64,000 bases of DNA from Rapana venosa (lineage: Eukaryota > Mollusca > Gastropoda > Neogastropoda > Muricidae), in assembly GCA_028751875.1 (NCBI GenBank), contig CM054141.1, forward strand, positions 71,311,467 through 71,375,466. The letters run 5' to 3'. The position numbers were made by a program, and so were the translations under genes. The notes beneath the pieces are model-generated. The model was given only the letters and a program-made list of their open reading frames with translations. It ran no database searches and was not told the DNA's origin. Shown here in pieces: positions 44,901 through 55,518 of this stretch. How positions within the stretch are numbered: the first letter of the stretch is position 1; the number at the start of each line of letters is the position of its first letter.

Positions 44901-46000
44901 TGAAAGGGGGGCAAAGATTCCCAATACATGAAAAAATAATTGAATAAAAGGGAAAAAAACAAACTCACAAAGGCGCATGTCTTTTCCCCCTAAGTCATTC
45001 AAGATTTCTTATATACTCTCATTTTTCTATTTTTACATCAATCTTCCCACAAAAAAATTTTTCAATAATCAAAGAATTTTAATTAATAATTCATATTTGC
45101 AATTAATTAAAAACCCCAAAAAAGTTTCCAGTTCATTCGCCAGGTCATACAAAAATTTTTATTCTTTTTGTTGAAAGGGGAAATTTAGTCCCTCAACTTT
45201 CGCCTCTCAGCCAATGAAGTTTAATTAATACCATTCCCAAAGTTCTTTTAGACAAGACAGTTTTGAGCTCTCTGGCTCAGGATAAACACCAAAAGTCTTT
45301 CCTTGTCCAATTCTGGCACACTATGTACAGAAAAAAACAACAACACAGACTTGGCTGTAATTTTGCTACACACAATTTTTTTTAAATCACTGACGACCTT
45401 TCTTTGAAGGAAGTCCACTGCTGACCTCTGCTCCAGCCCCGGCTTCCAATGCTGCCACACCTTTATCCCTCAGGTGGGTGGGGTTGTCCTAAGGACTGGA
45501 CAGGACTGGGTCAGCTACTGGGATTTCTCCCCCAAGTGGTCAAGTAACAGGGGGCCAAAATTAAAAGCTACACAGATAGCAGAAAGAACCCCCCACTATT
45601 AGTACCGTATTATAGATTTTTTTTTAATTTTACCTTTTTTTCTTGAGTTTTTGTTCTTCCAGAACACTGAACCCTCACATCACAAACCTATACTGAAGTC
45701 CATGCACTGCATACTTTCTATAATTAAAGCAAAAGAGTTTGGGTTTTTTATATTATATATAAATAAAAAACATCTTTCATCAAGATACCATTCATTAGGT
45801 GAAGTGGATGATGTCCACCAAAGGCCAGCTCAGACAGCTGCAACCTGTCCCTGCCAGGACAGGAAGAGGTAATGGTCAACTATTATGACAGAAACCTCTT
45901 CACTACAGCTATCATTGACACCTACTCACTAAAGCAAAGAATAAAACATCCAACCTATCCACAGTTGCAAAACAATACCAAAGGAACAGACACAGTTCAT
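44901..46000 (-). repeat. LTR3 (right, 5' LTR of unit 2), without RTE
   Basis: About 1.1 kb, homologous throughout to LTR1 and LTR2. At about 45600-45620 it reads AGTACCGTATTATAGATTT, where LTR1 and LTR2 carry 3.3 kb of RTE, so it preserves the pre-insertion site. Its right end is blurred: close homology to LTR1 stops at about 45989, and the last 10 bases only weakly match GTCTGTTACA. No target-site duplication matches the left end of the array. Confidence 0.75.
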
Positions 46001-46261
46001 TATATTTCATCTATCCTGGCTTATTTTAAAAATGCACCCCATTTCAACAAACATTCATGGCAAATTGACTGTGTCAGTGGATGTGCATTGAAAAGCTGTA
46101 AAGCTCCACTAGAAAGAGCAAGTGTCTTTGACCCAGACGGTTTTGAATAACTAATAATTTTAAAGGATTTGTCTCTCTGTGAGCAATGTGTTATGTGTGG
46201 TGTTGAGGGAGAGAGAGATTTCTCTTTGATAATACGTGTGTGTGGTGTGTGTTTGTTGTGT

Positions 46262-46296
<35 letters not shown>

Positions 46297-46509
46297 TATT
46301 TCCGATTGTGTTTGTGTGTGTATGTGTGCGTGCATACGTCTGTGTGTGTTAGCTATTTTTGTGTGTGTGTGTGTGTGAGCGGAGAGAAGATGTGATGAGA
46401 GAGAGAGGAGACAGTGAGAGAGGGATTGAGAGAGAGAGAGAGAAAGGTATTTGCCTCAGTTACAAACAATGTTTGTTGGGAAATGAAATGTATGGTTTTA
46501 AATAGTGCG
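46001..46509. repeat. Right flank of the array with microsatellites
   Basis: Short unique sequence, then (TG)n tracts (46229-46291 and 46310-46378) and a (GA)n tract (46380-46445). Frames across these tracts are repeat artefacts. No gene is seen. Confidence 0.6.
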
Positions 46510-47275
46510 ATTTTGAGGTAAATGTTTATCCACTTATTTCATCACTGGAGTTCCCAAGCTGCTTTGTGGAAAGAAATATGCCCACAATGTCAGGGCCCCA
46601 GGTTCCTTGTTGAGGAATTGCTGAGGCCTCTCTTGAAATCCAGTTCAAACATCCACACAATGGCAGATCTGACGACAGTCTTGTGCAAATGTCTGATGGC
46701 AGCAAGACAATAAAGCACATACAAGGCCTCATCAATAATTTGTTTATCATCATGACATTTGCCCGGGCAGAGAGAGGCTGACTGGCCACTTCATTTGTTT
46801 GCAAAGTCTAAGAAAATAATGGCATACTTTTTTGCTGGGCTGGTCACTTTAACTATGCCGACTACGGTTCTATATCTGTGTTCCATGTAAGTCTGCATCT
46901 GGATTTTCTGGCCAAAAACCTTCACTGGTGGAGACAGTCATGTGCCATGAAGCAAAGGAAAACACATTATAATGAATGAATAAATAAGATAGAACTTGGA
47001 ATGGCACAAATAATGGTCTGACCCTTCATGGATGACAACATAATGTACTGTGGCATTGACATCTGGGGTCATTAGGATCTACACAGAAGGAGTCAACAAT
47101 GGATATTTGGGCACACTCTCACAGTACAATGACCCAATCCTGCATGATCTTCAGGAGATGAAGGGAGGGAAAGAATACCACACAGTTGTTGGAGTATTAC
47201 AAAGAAGAACCAATACTCACCTGAAAGAAGATGCTGCAGGCAGAGACTCAAACTCAAGTAGTAATTTAATTGCAT
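46510..47275 (+). pseudogene. Fragment of an uncharacterised animal protein family (N-terminal region)
   Basis: Across shifting plus-strand frames I read CPQCQGPRFLVEELLRPLL (about 46578-46640). Near 46775-46835 comes DWPLHLFAKSKKIMAYFFAG, directly followed in another frame by GHFNYADYGS. A D/N-W-x-LHL...FFA-x-GH-NYARY-type block is known from large uncharacterised proteins of molluscs and cnidarians that also carry, further along, the motifs seen at 52.3-53.06 kb. The orientation and order fit one locus split by the LINE at 47.5-50.3 kb. Frameshifts and the stop after GCTG at 46779 mean it is not translatable as assembled. Start and splice sites are unknown. Confidence 0.5.
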
Positions 47276-47534
47276 AGATAGAGTATATCCATTGCAATGG
47301 GAGAATACACTTTTAAATCTGGCCTCAAGACACATTTATTTCAAAGCTAAGATTATCCCCTCTTGTTCCATTTCATTTTTGGCACTGCCCTCAACACCCA
47401 AACCACCATCACCCGCGTGAGAGTAAACCCCTTGTGTGTGTGGGTGGGTGTGTATGCGTGTCCCCCCCCCCCCCCCCCCCCCCCGCGTGGGTTTGGCGTG
47501 TGTGCAAGTGTGTGTTATAAACTTTGTTGAACTT
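47276..47534 (+). mobile_element. Short L2-like C-terminal and 3' UTR fragment
   Basis: Reads TFKSGLKTHLF then a stop at about 47310-47345, the C-terminal signature of the L2-like LINEs. GT-rich sequence and a 24-base C run (47461-47484) follow. It adjoins the endonuclease start of the next LINE, so two L2-type fragments are juxtaposed here. Confidence 0.55.
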
Positions 47535-50292
47535 GTAAAAAAAATGATCCTATTCTGTAACTTGGTGACTTCAACTTCCATTTCGACAAACCAGTTCTTC
47601 TCCAGATGTCAATCGTCTTTTCTTTCCTTGTCAAACCATTCTCTCTCTCCAAACTGGTTAACGACGCAAAACACAGATCCGGTTCATTATTTTAGAACTG
47701 GCTTCGTATTACTAATAGCTTCATTTATCTTGTCACATCTGTTTCTGTCACCCACCGAACTGCTATTCTGATCATTTCCGCCATTTATTTTCCCAATCTT
47801 AACATCACAAAACCTGTAAGAAGAATTAAATTTGTTACTCCTTCGCATTCTTTCAGGCATATAGACATCTTACGACATTCATTAATTTCTCTTCACAAGC
47901 TTCAGAACGTTTTTCACAAACCTCTGGACCACACTGGACCTTTCTCTGATTCACTATAACACTATTCTCGCCAACTGCTTGATGAGGCATGCACCTCCTA
48001 CTGACCATCTCCTCCGTGACAGACCCTCGTGCGCCATCGGTTAACCAAGACATTTGGATAGGTGAAGCGCAAACGCGAGCAACTAGAAGAAAGCCAGTGG
48101 CGGATGTCAAATCCAGAATATCATACAAACAACTTTTCAGAAAACTAATAAACATAGTCAATACTCTTACTCCATTCAGCAAAGACCAGATCTACTACTC
48201 TTCCCAAGTCTTGTTGCTACTTCCATTAAAATCTCTTTTTTCCTCACCTCAATCTCCTTGGAATCTGCAAAACAACTCCTCTGCTCTAACACCAAGCTGT
48301 CTGAAACTCCATCCATATTTTCTGCTTCTTCTCAGACAAAGTTCGAAACTACGCTCTCGAATGGAATCAGGACTCAATTCCAGCCTGCGCCCTCTGATCC
48401 CAGTTCACTGGCACTCCTCTTTTTCCTTCATCCCACTAATGAAAAGAAAATCTGACATTGCTGAAGGAAATGACTTTAAATCATTGCGACTTGATCCCAT
48501 ACCTGTGCTCTGTTTTCCACAAGGCTTGCCACAACTTTGGACCTATTATCACTAAAATAGTCAAACTCATCTCTTGTGTCAGGATATTTTCCATCAGCTC
48601 CGTTGAAACAGCATAGTCACACCTTCTTGAAAAGCACGACCTCGATCCAACATTTCTGAAGAATTATAGGCCCTTGTCTCAAATTTACCCTTTGTTATAA
48701 AAGTATAGAAAATGGCGTTCTCAAAACTGCTCTCTTCTGTCACCTTCATGCCAAGATCTCCTTCCCACTTTTAATGCCTATCGCCCCAACACAGCACTGT
48801 GAAACACCCTTGTCCACACTTTCGATACACTTCTACTTGCGTCAGATGCAGGAAAATCTCCCCTCCTCCCTTTCTTGACTTATTCTGTTCAGCATTTGAT
48901 ACCATAGATCACTCAATCTTCTTTCTCGCCTCCAAAATACGTGTGGTAGTAACGGCACGCCCTCACCTGGTTTTACTTCATACATCACAGACAGATCCAG
49001 AAAGTTATTGTAAACAAAATTCAATCAAAACTTGTCCAAATGGAATATGTGGAGTCCCGCAGGGATCAGTCCTGGGGGGGCCATGTTTCTATCTCTTCTA
49101 CACTGCTCCCTACTTCACATATTAATAAACAACCTATATTTATTGCTCATAACTTCTATGGCCGATGATATCAGATTCAGTGCAGTGATTACTGTTGAAA
49201 GATGAAAACTTGCCTTCCCTCTGGGACAAATATGTCCTACTTCCTTAAAAGAATTCAAAACTGGATGACTCAGAACAAGTTACAACTGAATGCCTGATTT
49301 AAAACCCGGAAGCCATGCTCTTAGGGACAACATAACCTTTCCTCTATGCAAAAACAGCAATAGAAATCGGCCAATACGTCAGGTCCTTTGGTCCAACTTG
49401 TTTGAAGTATTTAGGAGTAGTTCTTGGACAACACACTCTCTATGAAAAAATTCACACCAGGTCCTGCCCAGTCTTGCTACTATCAATTACGGCGATAAGC
49501 CGGTTTCGCATGTATATCTGTCCACGAACTGATGTACAACTTCAAAGTTGTCAATCTCTCATTCTTTCTCGTTTTAGGATACTGTAGATTCTCTTTTGGC
49601 TGGCCTACCAGCTTCATCTTTCACTCTCTTCAAACCATACAAAAACTCTGCAGCTCAGGAGCTGGTCTATGAAGAAAAAATTCTGAAACACATCACTCCC
49701 TCTTCTGCATCTCTTCAGTGGACTGCCTGTTCACAAATACTGGTGTATAAAATCAATACCTTGTTTCAAATGTCTCCACCAAATCTGCACCCTTATATCT
49801 CTGTAACTGTTCTTATTCGGTACACTCCATCACGTTCCAGATACTTTGGCTTTCGTGCCCACCCTGATTCAATACAAACCACGGTTGGCCGTCGCTCACT
49901 TCTATGTTTATGGTCCATCCACCTGGAATGACCTCCCTCTTTCACTTTGTCAAAAGCCTTCCTTGATACCTTCAAATCCAGGCATTCAAAACACATGATG
50001 TTCCTACCTGAGACTTTACCCCAAATATCGGCCTAATTTTCAACAGCATTTTTCACTTCTAAGTGTTGTGCGGTTGTGTGTTCTTGTTGTGTGTGTGAGT
50101 GTGTGTGCCGCGCGCGCGTGCATGCGTGAATACGTGCGCCCGCGCTTATATGGGTTTTTGAAATCTGTTTGTCATTATGTTTGGTGTTGATATGGCCTGT
50201 AAATGATTTGATTGCAAGCGCTTCGATTTGTTTTGTCTTTTTTACAAGATATCAGCGCTATATAAATTCCATTATTATTATTATTATTATTA
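47535..50292 (+). mobile_element. L2/CR1-like LINE with partial endonuclease, RT and (ATT)n tail
   Basis: Starts inside the endonuclease (a GDFNFHFDKP-type motif at about 47560-47590, and LVNDAKHRSG near 47655). It continues through the linker (RKREQLEESQWR-type, about 48070-48100). RT fragments follow: NYRPLSQIY at about 48660, SAFDTIDHSI at about 48890-48920 (first catalytic Asp) and GVPQGSVLGGP at about 49050-49080. The C-terminal region 49402-50000 is followed by the tail phrase CAGCGCTATATAAATTCCAT and (ATT)n (to 50292). It is longer than the 10.4-11.8 kb copy and frameshifted throughout. It sits between the two pieces of the split gene-like locus. Confidence 0.8.
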
Positions 50293-50324
50293 ACTGATAT
50301 CTGTGAAAGGGACTAGGAAGAATG

Positions 50325-50379
50325 AAAAGCGCTTGATTTGTGTTGTTGCAAGATTATTTGCGCTAATATATATTCCATG

Positions 50380-50411
<32 letters not shown>

Positions 50412-50425
50412 TTATTATTTTATGG
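50325..50425 (+). repeat. Second L2-type tail in tandem
   Basis: GAAAAGCGCTTGATTTGTG... then a diverged ATATATATTCCATG and a long ATTATT tract (50376-50419). It repeats the tail of the LINE that ends at 50292 and looks like an independent tail-only copy. Confidence 0.6.
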
Positions 50426-51541
50426 CATTTTATGGTTTGTCCTGCACGGATTCCTTGTTGCGGGATATTTTTGCCTTATTTTTTTGTCCACAAATATATC
50501 AAAAAAGAAATGTTTCAGAAAACACTATCAGCAGTACATATTATCTTCATAGCAACTCATGACACAATTGGAAGAAAAGACATAATACACCACGGGTTCT
50601 TCTTTACGAAAAGGCTACGGACGCCAAACTGTCCGTGTTATTTCTTGGATTCCTCAAGAGCGGCCTCCTGTCGTTGCTGCCAACTCCCGTGGGCTGTGCA
50701 GTTGGTGTGGTGATTTCACGAAGTCGGCTGTCCCTCTGTCCACATGTTGGGTGTTGTCGTGCACAAGTGGGAGCAGCCCTGATGCCACTCTTTTCAGCAT
50801 GCTGTGTGGCACATGATAGTTGAACATTGATACCAGACACATCCACAGTTCTTGATTAAAACCATTGCGATGGGGGGCAACAGCAAGGTGAGAGCTGTAT
50901 GACCAGTGGCTTCCCCATCATGGATGCACTTTTACAGTTAGGTCTTTAGTGCTCGACTATGGCTCTTGACTAGGAGGCTTGACTCGCACAGTCCTTATGT
51001 GTTGCAGCCCTGGGGGCTGGATGGCCTTTGGAGAGCATCTCCAACGCTGACTGTCCTTATGCCCACTTGGCCGAGAGAGTGGGCATGTGCTGTGGGCAAG
51101 GCATCTCCACTAAAATCAAATTTTTGCCCAGTTTCCAAAACAGCAGCTGCCTCCTCTGCTGCCTTGGAGGTCATTGTCTGACACGATGGACAAACATACA
51201 TACATATCATATCCAAGTCATTGTTTGTTAGTCACAATCTTCGTATCAATATCGCATGATTCCATATCAATGGGTTGGTTATCATCACTTGTATCAGTCA
51301 GGGGTTAGGTAATGGAGGAAGGGGATTCGCCACTATACATAAACATGTCATTCCAACTCCGTTATCATTGTTGTTGAGAGGGTAGAACAAACTGGGTGGG
51401 GTTGGAAAGAACAAATTTGAAGGGGATGTATTGTTCTGACTTGCCTTTCTTTCTTGTTCCATTCTGTGCTCCTCCGCTCTCCTCCTGTCCCTGTTCCTCT
51501 GGGCCACAGAGTTTCTCCTGCACACAACACTGTGATTTTCA
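50426..51541. other. Region without a supportable gene
   Basis: Normal base composition but no motif I recognise. The minus strand near 50690-50850 has a cysteine- and histidine-rich stretch (CGCV, CST, CHTAC, GCSHLC in one frame with a stop). That could be a decayed Cys-rich domain, but the evidence is thin. Frames at 50966-51231 (plus) and 50995-51216 (minus) are mutually exclusive and unassigned. Confidence 0.4.
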
Positions 51542-53060
51542 GTGACAGGGGGCCAGTTTGCAGTTGTTGTTGTTGTCAGTCTGAGTACAACAGTTGTTTG
51601 GTTGCCTCTGCCGTTTATTCTGAATGAAGACAGTGTGTTTTCTTGCATAGCTGCCTTCAATATAGCTTCTAAAGTAGACGGGACCTTCGACAGGCATTAT
51701 GTAGGCCAAACTGTGAAAAACAATATCTTAAATTACTGCTGTGAAGAGATGCATCTTGCTGGTTTCCTAGCAAGGGAAGCTACTCGACAGAGCATTGCAG
51801 AGAGAGAGAAGGTAAGAGAGGCCCTGTCAACATATGTTGATGTGTTTGACATCAGTAAACTCCCAGAAAATGGCATCTCCAATATCTACTTGGGCAATGT
51901 CATAGATAGATGAGCCCTCCCTGGACGTTCCTGATGCTATTGAAATTAGAACCCAGGATTGTGGAGATTACATATTTGAAAGTAACTGGCCCACTGGTTT
52001 ACACATGAACTGGAAGAGATGCATCAGAACAATGGCGTCTGTAACAAAGAAAGTCCCCAATGTCCAGACTGGAAATTCATACATAGACACTGAGTTCAAT
52101 TTTGTGAAGAAGAAAATAAAATTTAAGGAAAAAAGTTCAATTTTGTGCATGTTCTTGGAATCATGGCCTAAACAAGAGACTCTTATCTTGTTGGAAACTC
52201 TCTTTTCTCACAAGTTAGCACCTCATCCCACATCCCTTTTTGATGTTATTGGCCTCATGTGCACAACATACAAGTCTGCATTGAGGAACAAGCTGCTGGT
52301 TTCCCATGGAACATGTCGTCTGGAACCTGCAGATGTTGCCATCCTGGATGCCTGTGCTGTACTGTGCATTGTGTTCTGGCCTGGCCAGCCTGCAAAAGTG
52401 TCTGATTTTGTAAATGCAGCTGTCGCTACCATTCCTGTTATGCTGAAACTGCTGCACAAGTTCTGCATGTGGTGTTTGACTGCTACCATGAAATGAGAAC
52501 CAAGTCATGTTGTCATGCTTGGCGACAGAAAGGATCCAGCCAGCTATACACCCTCAGTGAGAGCACACCTCTTCCAAAGCAAATGTTGGTCTTGAATGTG
52601 ACAGCCAACAAGCAGCAAGTCATAAAAGTGACTGCAGATAAACTGAGTGTCGTTGAACCACTGAAGGGAAAACAGATGGTCACGACTGGGTCAGATCTGC
52701 AGCCAGTGTGCATGGTGCACTGCAGACAGCTGTCCACCATGAGGAGTCGGATGTGTTGACGGCACAGCATGTGCTTCAAGAAGCAAGAAATGGACACAAA
52801 TCCATCAGAGTGATTTCTGATGACACTGATGTCTTTGTGATTTTGGCCACCATGTACTTTGCAGAACTGATGGGTTACCTGAAGACCTTCTACTGACCAT
52901 GGAGTCATTCAGTTAGGGCAAATCCATCATCAACGTGAATTGAATGAGGTCATCAGAATACACATGAACATTAAGCCAAACCCTCTCTGTGCTCATGCAC
53001 TCACTGGCTGTGACACTGTGCCCTTCTTTTCTGGTTTTTGGACCTAAATGGCCAAGAGTG
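51542..53060 (+). pseudogene. Uncharacterised PIN/FEN-like protein family, C-terminal region, frameshifted
   Basis: Plus-strand frames in order: 51542-51913 (VGQTVKNNILNYCCEEMHLA, REKVREALSTYVDVFDISKL); 52005-52496 (LLETLFSHKLAPHPTSLFDV, then ADVAILDACAVLC); 52469-52759 (VFDCYHEMRTKS, PLPKQMLVLNV); 52708-52896 (HHEESDVLTAQHVL, IRVISDDTDVFVIL); and near 52985-53045 a frame reading LCAHALTGCDTVPFFSGF. The series D, VFD, EESD, DDTD, GCDT resembles the acidic active site of PIN/FEN-type nucleases and recurs in a large uncharacterised family in molluscs and cnidarians. Molecular function is not established. At least four frame changes occur; some may be splice junctions. The sequence degrades abruptly after 53060. 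Confidence 0.6.
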
Positions 53061-55134
53061 TCTGTTGGGGGGATTCCAAGACCCTGGGAAAAATTTAAAG
53101 CAAAGGGGAAGGACACTTAAAAGCCAGAAAAAAAATTTGTCATCATTCAACATGAGGGAAAACAGTTCCCCGGGGGAAAACCATGTGGGGTGATCAGACA
53201 AAATAGGATTTCTGGGACCACACTTGTTCAAAATTAAAAGGCCCTCCCATTTCTTGACCAGTTTTTGGGAACCCCATGGCTTTGGAAACTATGGGTTTTG
53301 GCCTTTAATGCCAGGACATATTCAATCCACATAAAACCCTGAATTGGGGGGCTAAAACCCGGGTTGCCAACCCCTTCGTTCTGCTAGGTTGTGACATGTC
53401 CCTTTTTTTTCGGGTTTGGAATAATTGTGAAGAAGGACTGGGGGGGATTCAAGTTAATCTAACAAAAAAGGGGATCATTAGGTTGGGGTTTTTGCCCTTT
53501 TGTTAAAAAAATTAAAAAAATTTTTAAAAAATATTTTAAAATTTCGAAAAAATAAGGGAAACCCCACAGCCCCCCAAATGACAGGTCCCCAACCAAGCCC
53601 CTTTTAAAATTTTATTCCCAAATTTTCATGGTTGGGGAAAAAGCGGAACTTAAAAAAATAACATGCCCCCTAATGGGGGGGATTGGGGGTTTTTTAATTT
53701 TTTTAGGGATTTGGGGGGAGTTTTAAGGAAAACGGGTCTTTTTTTACACCCGGGGTCCGTGGGGTACGGTTTTGTAAATTTTGTTAAAATTTTGTTTTTA
53801 AAAAAAATTTTTCCTCGAAAAAAGACGAAATTTAAAGTGTTTCCCAATTTTTTGTTTTCCGTGGAAAACCTTTTGGGGCCCCCCTGCGGCCTTTTATAGT
53901 TAATAACAAACCCCTTTTTGAAATTTTTAATTCAATTTTTGCAATTCGCGTGAGGGTTTTTTTGGGGGGTTTTTTTTAAAAATTTTTTATTTTGGAAAAA
54001 GGAAAAAACCCGGCTTTTTTTCTCGCCCCCTTTTCCTTTTGAAATTTGGTCTTTGTTCCACCCCAAATTTATTTTCAAAAAGGACGGAATGTCCCCAAGA
54101 GGGGGAAATTTTTTGCACGGGCCGGGGGTTTAAGTTCATCCAAGGTTGCACGTTTTTTTTTTGGCCTAAGGGGGCGATTTGGGTTTAAAACCCAAAATCC
54201 ACTTTTTTGGGTGGGGGAACCACAACCTCCACCTTCCCTTCCAATTTATACTTGGGCCCCCAAAAATTTTTTGGTTGACCCCCAATTTTATTTCACCCAA
54301 AAATGTCCAATTTGGATATAAAACCCAAACGAAAAGGGGGGGGAATAAAATTTGTTTGTTCTGGAAAAGCCTTTATCTCTTATAGAATTTTTGAACCAAA
54401 AATTAAACTTTCTTTGGTGGGATTCAACCCAAAACCCTTCCCCAAGTTTTAAACACATTGCCCAGGGGTTCCCAAGGGGTTTGGAAAAAACTTTTTTTTT
54501 GTAAAATTTTAAAACATGATTTTAGCAAAGTTTCTTTTTGGGGTTTTTTAAAAAAAACGTTAAAAAGCAAAAAATTTTGAAAAAATTTTTTTGGGTGGGT
54601 AAATTTAGGCCCCCCAAATCTAAAATTTTTGAATTTGGGAAAAACCATTTAGGTTAGGCTTTGAAGTTTTTTAACCGTTTGAAAGGGTTTGGTGTTGAAA
54701 TTAAAAGGAAATTTGGATCTTTTTTTTCTTTTCCTTCCCCCTTTTTTGGGAAAAATTTAAGCAGGGGACAAAAGTTTTGAGAAAGTTTATTTTAAATGGG
54801 GACGGGTTTTTTTTTTTTACGAAGGGGGGGGCAAGAAAAAGGGAGTTGTGGAGGAGGTTTGTCATTTCATTTCCCCTCGGGCCCCTGGAGGGGACTGAGG
54901 GGGTCGGGGACCCTGAGGACTGGAGAAACCCATGTGGCCTCTCACCTGCTCCCCAGTCTTTTTTTCCGCAGGGTGGGGAGGGGGGGAGAAGTAGGGGGGG
55001 GGGAGGTTCTGGATAGAATCCAACGATCTTGAATCTTTTCCCATTCATTCTCAAAAACTAATGGGTCCTTTGGCATGGACCTTGCCAGTCGGTCTCATGA
55101 ACAGGTTCCCCTGACACGAGAGCATTGCAGTGCC
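53061..55134. other. Low-quality sequence with inflated homopolymers
   Basis: Between 53070 and 54800 almost every run of A, C, G or T is lengthened (for example 53515-53530, 53990-54000 and 54485-54500). No motif could be recognised. From about 54840 the sequence becomes more regular (GC-rich, 54840-55040) but still shows no gene. Confidence 0.5.
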
Positions 55135-55516
55135 CTGCCACATGTGGTGATTTGTGGTGATTCTGTGCCACACTGGGTGTTTCCGTCCCACATGGGTGTT
55201 TCTGTGGGGGGATTCTTGTGTCACATGTGGTGATTCTGTGGTGTTTTGTCCCACACTGGGGTGTTTCTGTGCCACACGTGGTGTTCTGTGCCACACTGTG
55301 GTGTTCTGGGGTGATTCTGTGCCAACTGTGGGAGATTCTGTCCACATGGGGTGTTTGTGCCACATGTGGTGATTTGTGGTGATTCTGTGCCACCTGTGGT
55401 GATTCTTGGCCACCGTGGTGTTCTGTGCCAATGTGGTCATTCTATCCACACTGGGTGATTCAATGCCCACTGTGGTCATTCTATGCACATGTGGTGATTC
55501 ATTTGCCCACTGTGTC
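55135..55516. repeat. Minisatellite of about 21 bp (GTGGTGATTCTGTGCCACAC)
   Basis: About 17-20 imperfect units with drift between GTGATTCTGTGCC, GTGTTTCTGTGCC and GTCATTCTATGCC. The minus-strand frames here (55051-55518) are pure repeat translations. The same units resume at 59597-59680, on the far side of a LINE. Confidence 0.75.
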
Positions 55517-55518
55517 AA

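Larger units (their letters stand above)
12253..46000 (-). mobile_element. Tandem Ty3/gypsy LTR-retrotransposon array (Gmr1-type pol order), LTR-int-LTR-int-LTR
   Basis: Three related LTRs of about 1.1 kb flank two internal regions, all on the minus strand. In each unit the order along that strand is primer-binding site, long leader with SINE and simple repeats, gag, CCHC knuckle, protease-like stretch, integrase, reverse transcriptase, RNase H and polypurine tract. Integrase before RT is the copia-like order known from Gmr1-type gypsy elements, while the protein motifs themselves are gypsy-like. Unit 1 (16642-29742) and unit 2 (34203-44900) share the RNase H and integrase insertions. They differ by a gag deletion in unit 2, an extra LINE in unit 1, and repeat expansion in unit 2. 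All coding parts are frameshifted. Confidence 0.75.

Noticed and set aside
50604..50846. Cys/His-rich minus-strand stretch as a zinc-binding protein
   Set aside because: The cysteine pattern spans a stop and shows no complete known motif; kept only as a remark in the regional description.
55051..55518. A 155-codon minus-strand frame rich in His, Thr and Ser
   Set aside because: It is the translation of the 21-bp minisatellite and has no start or domain.
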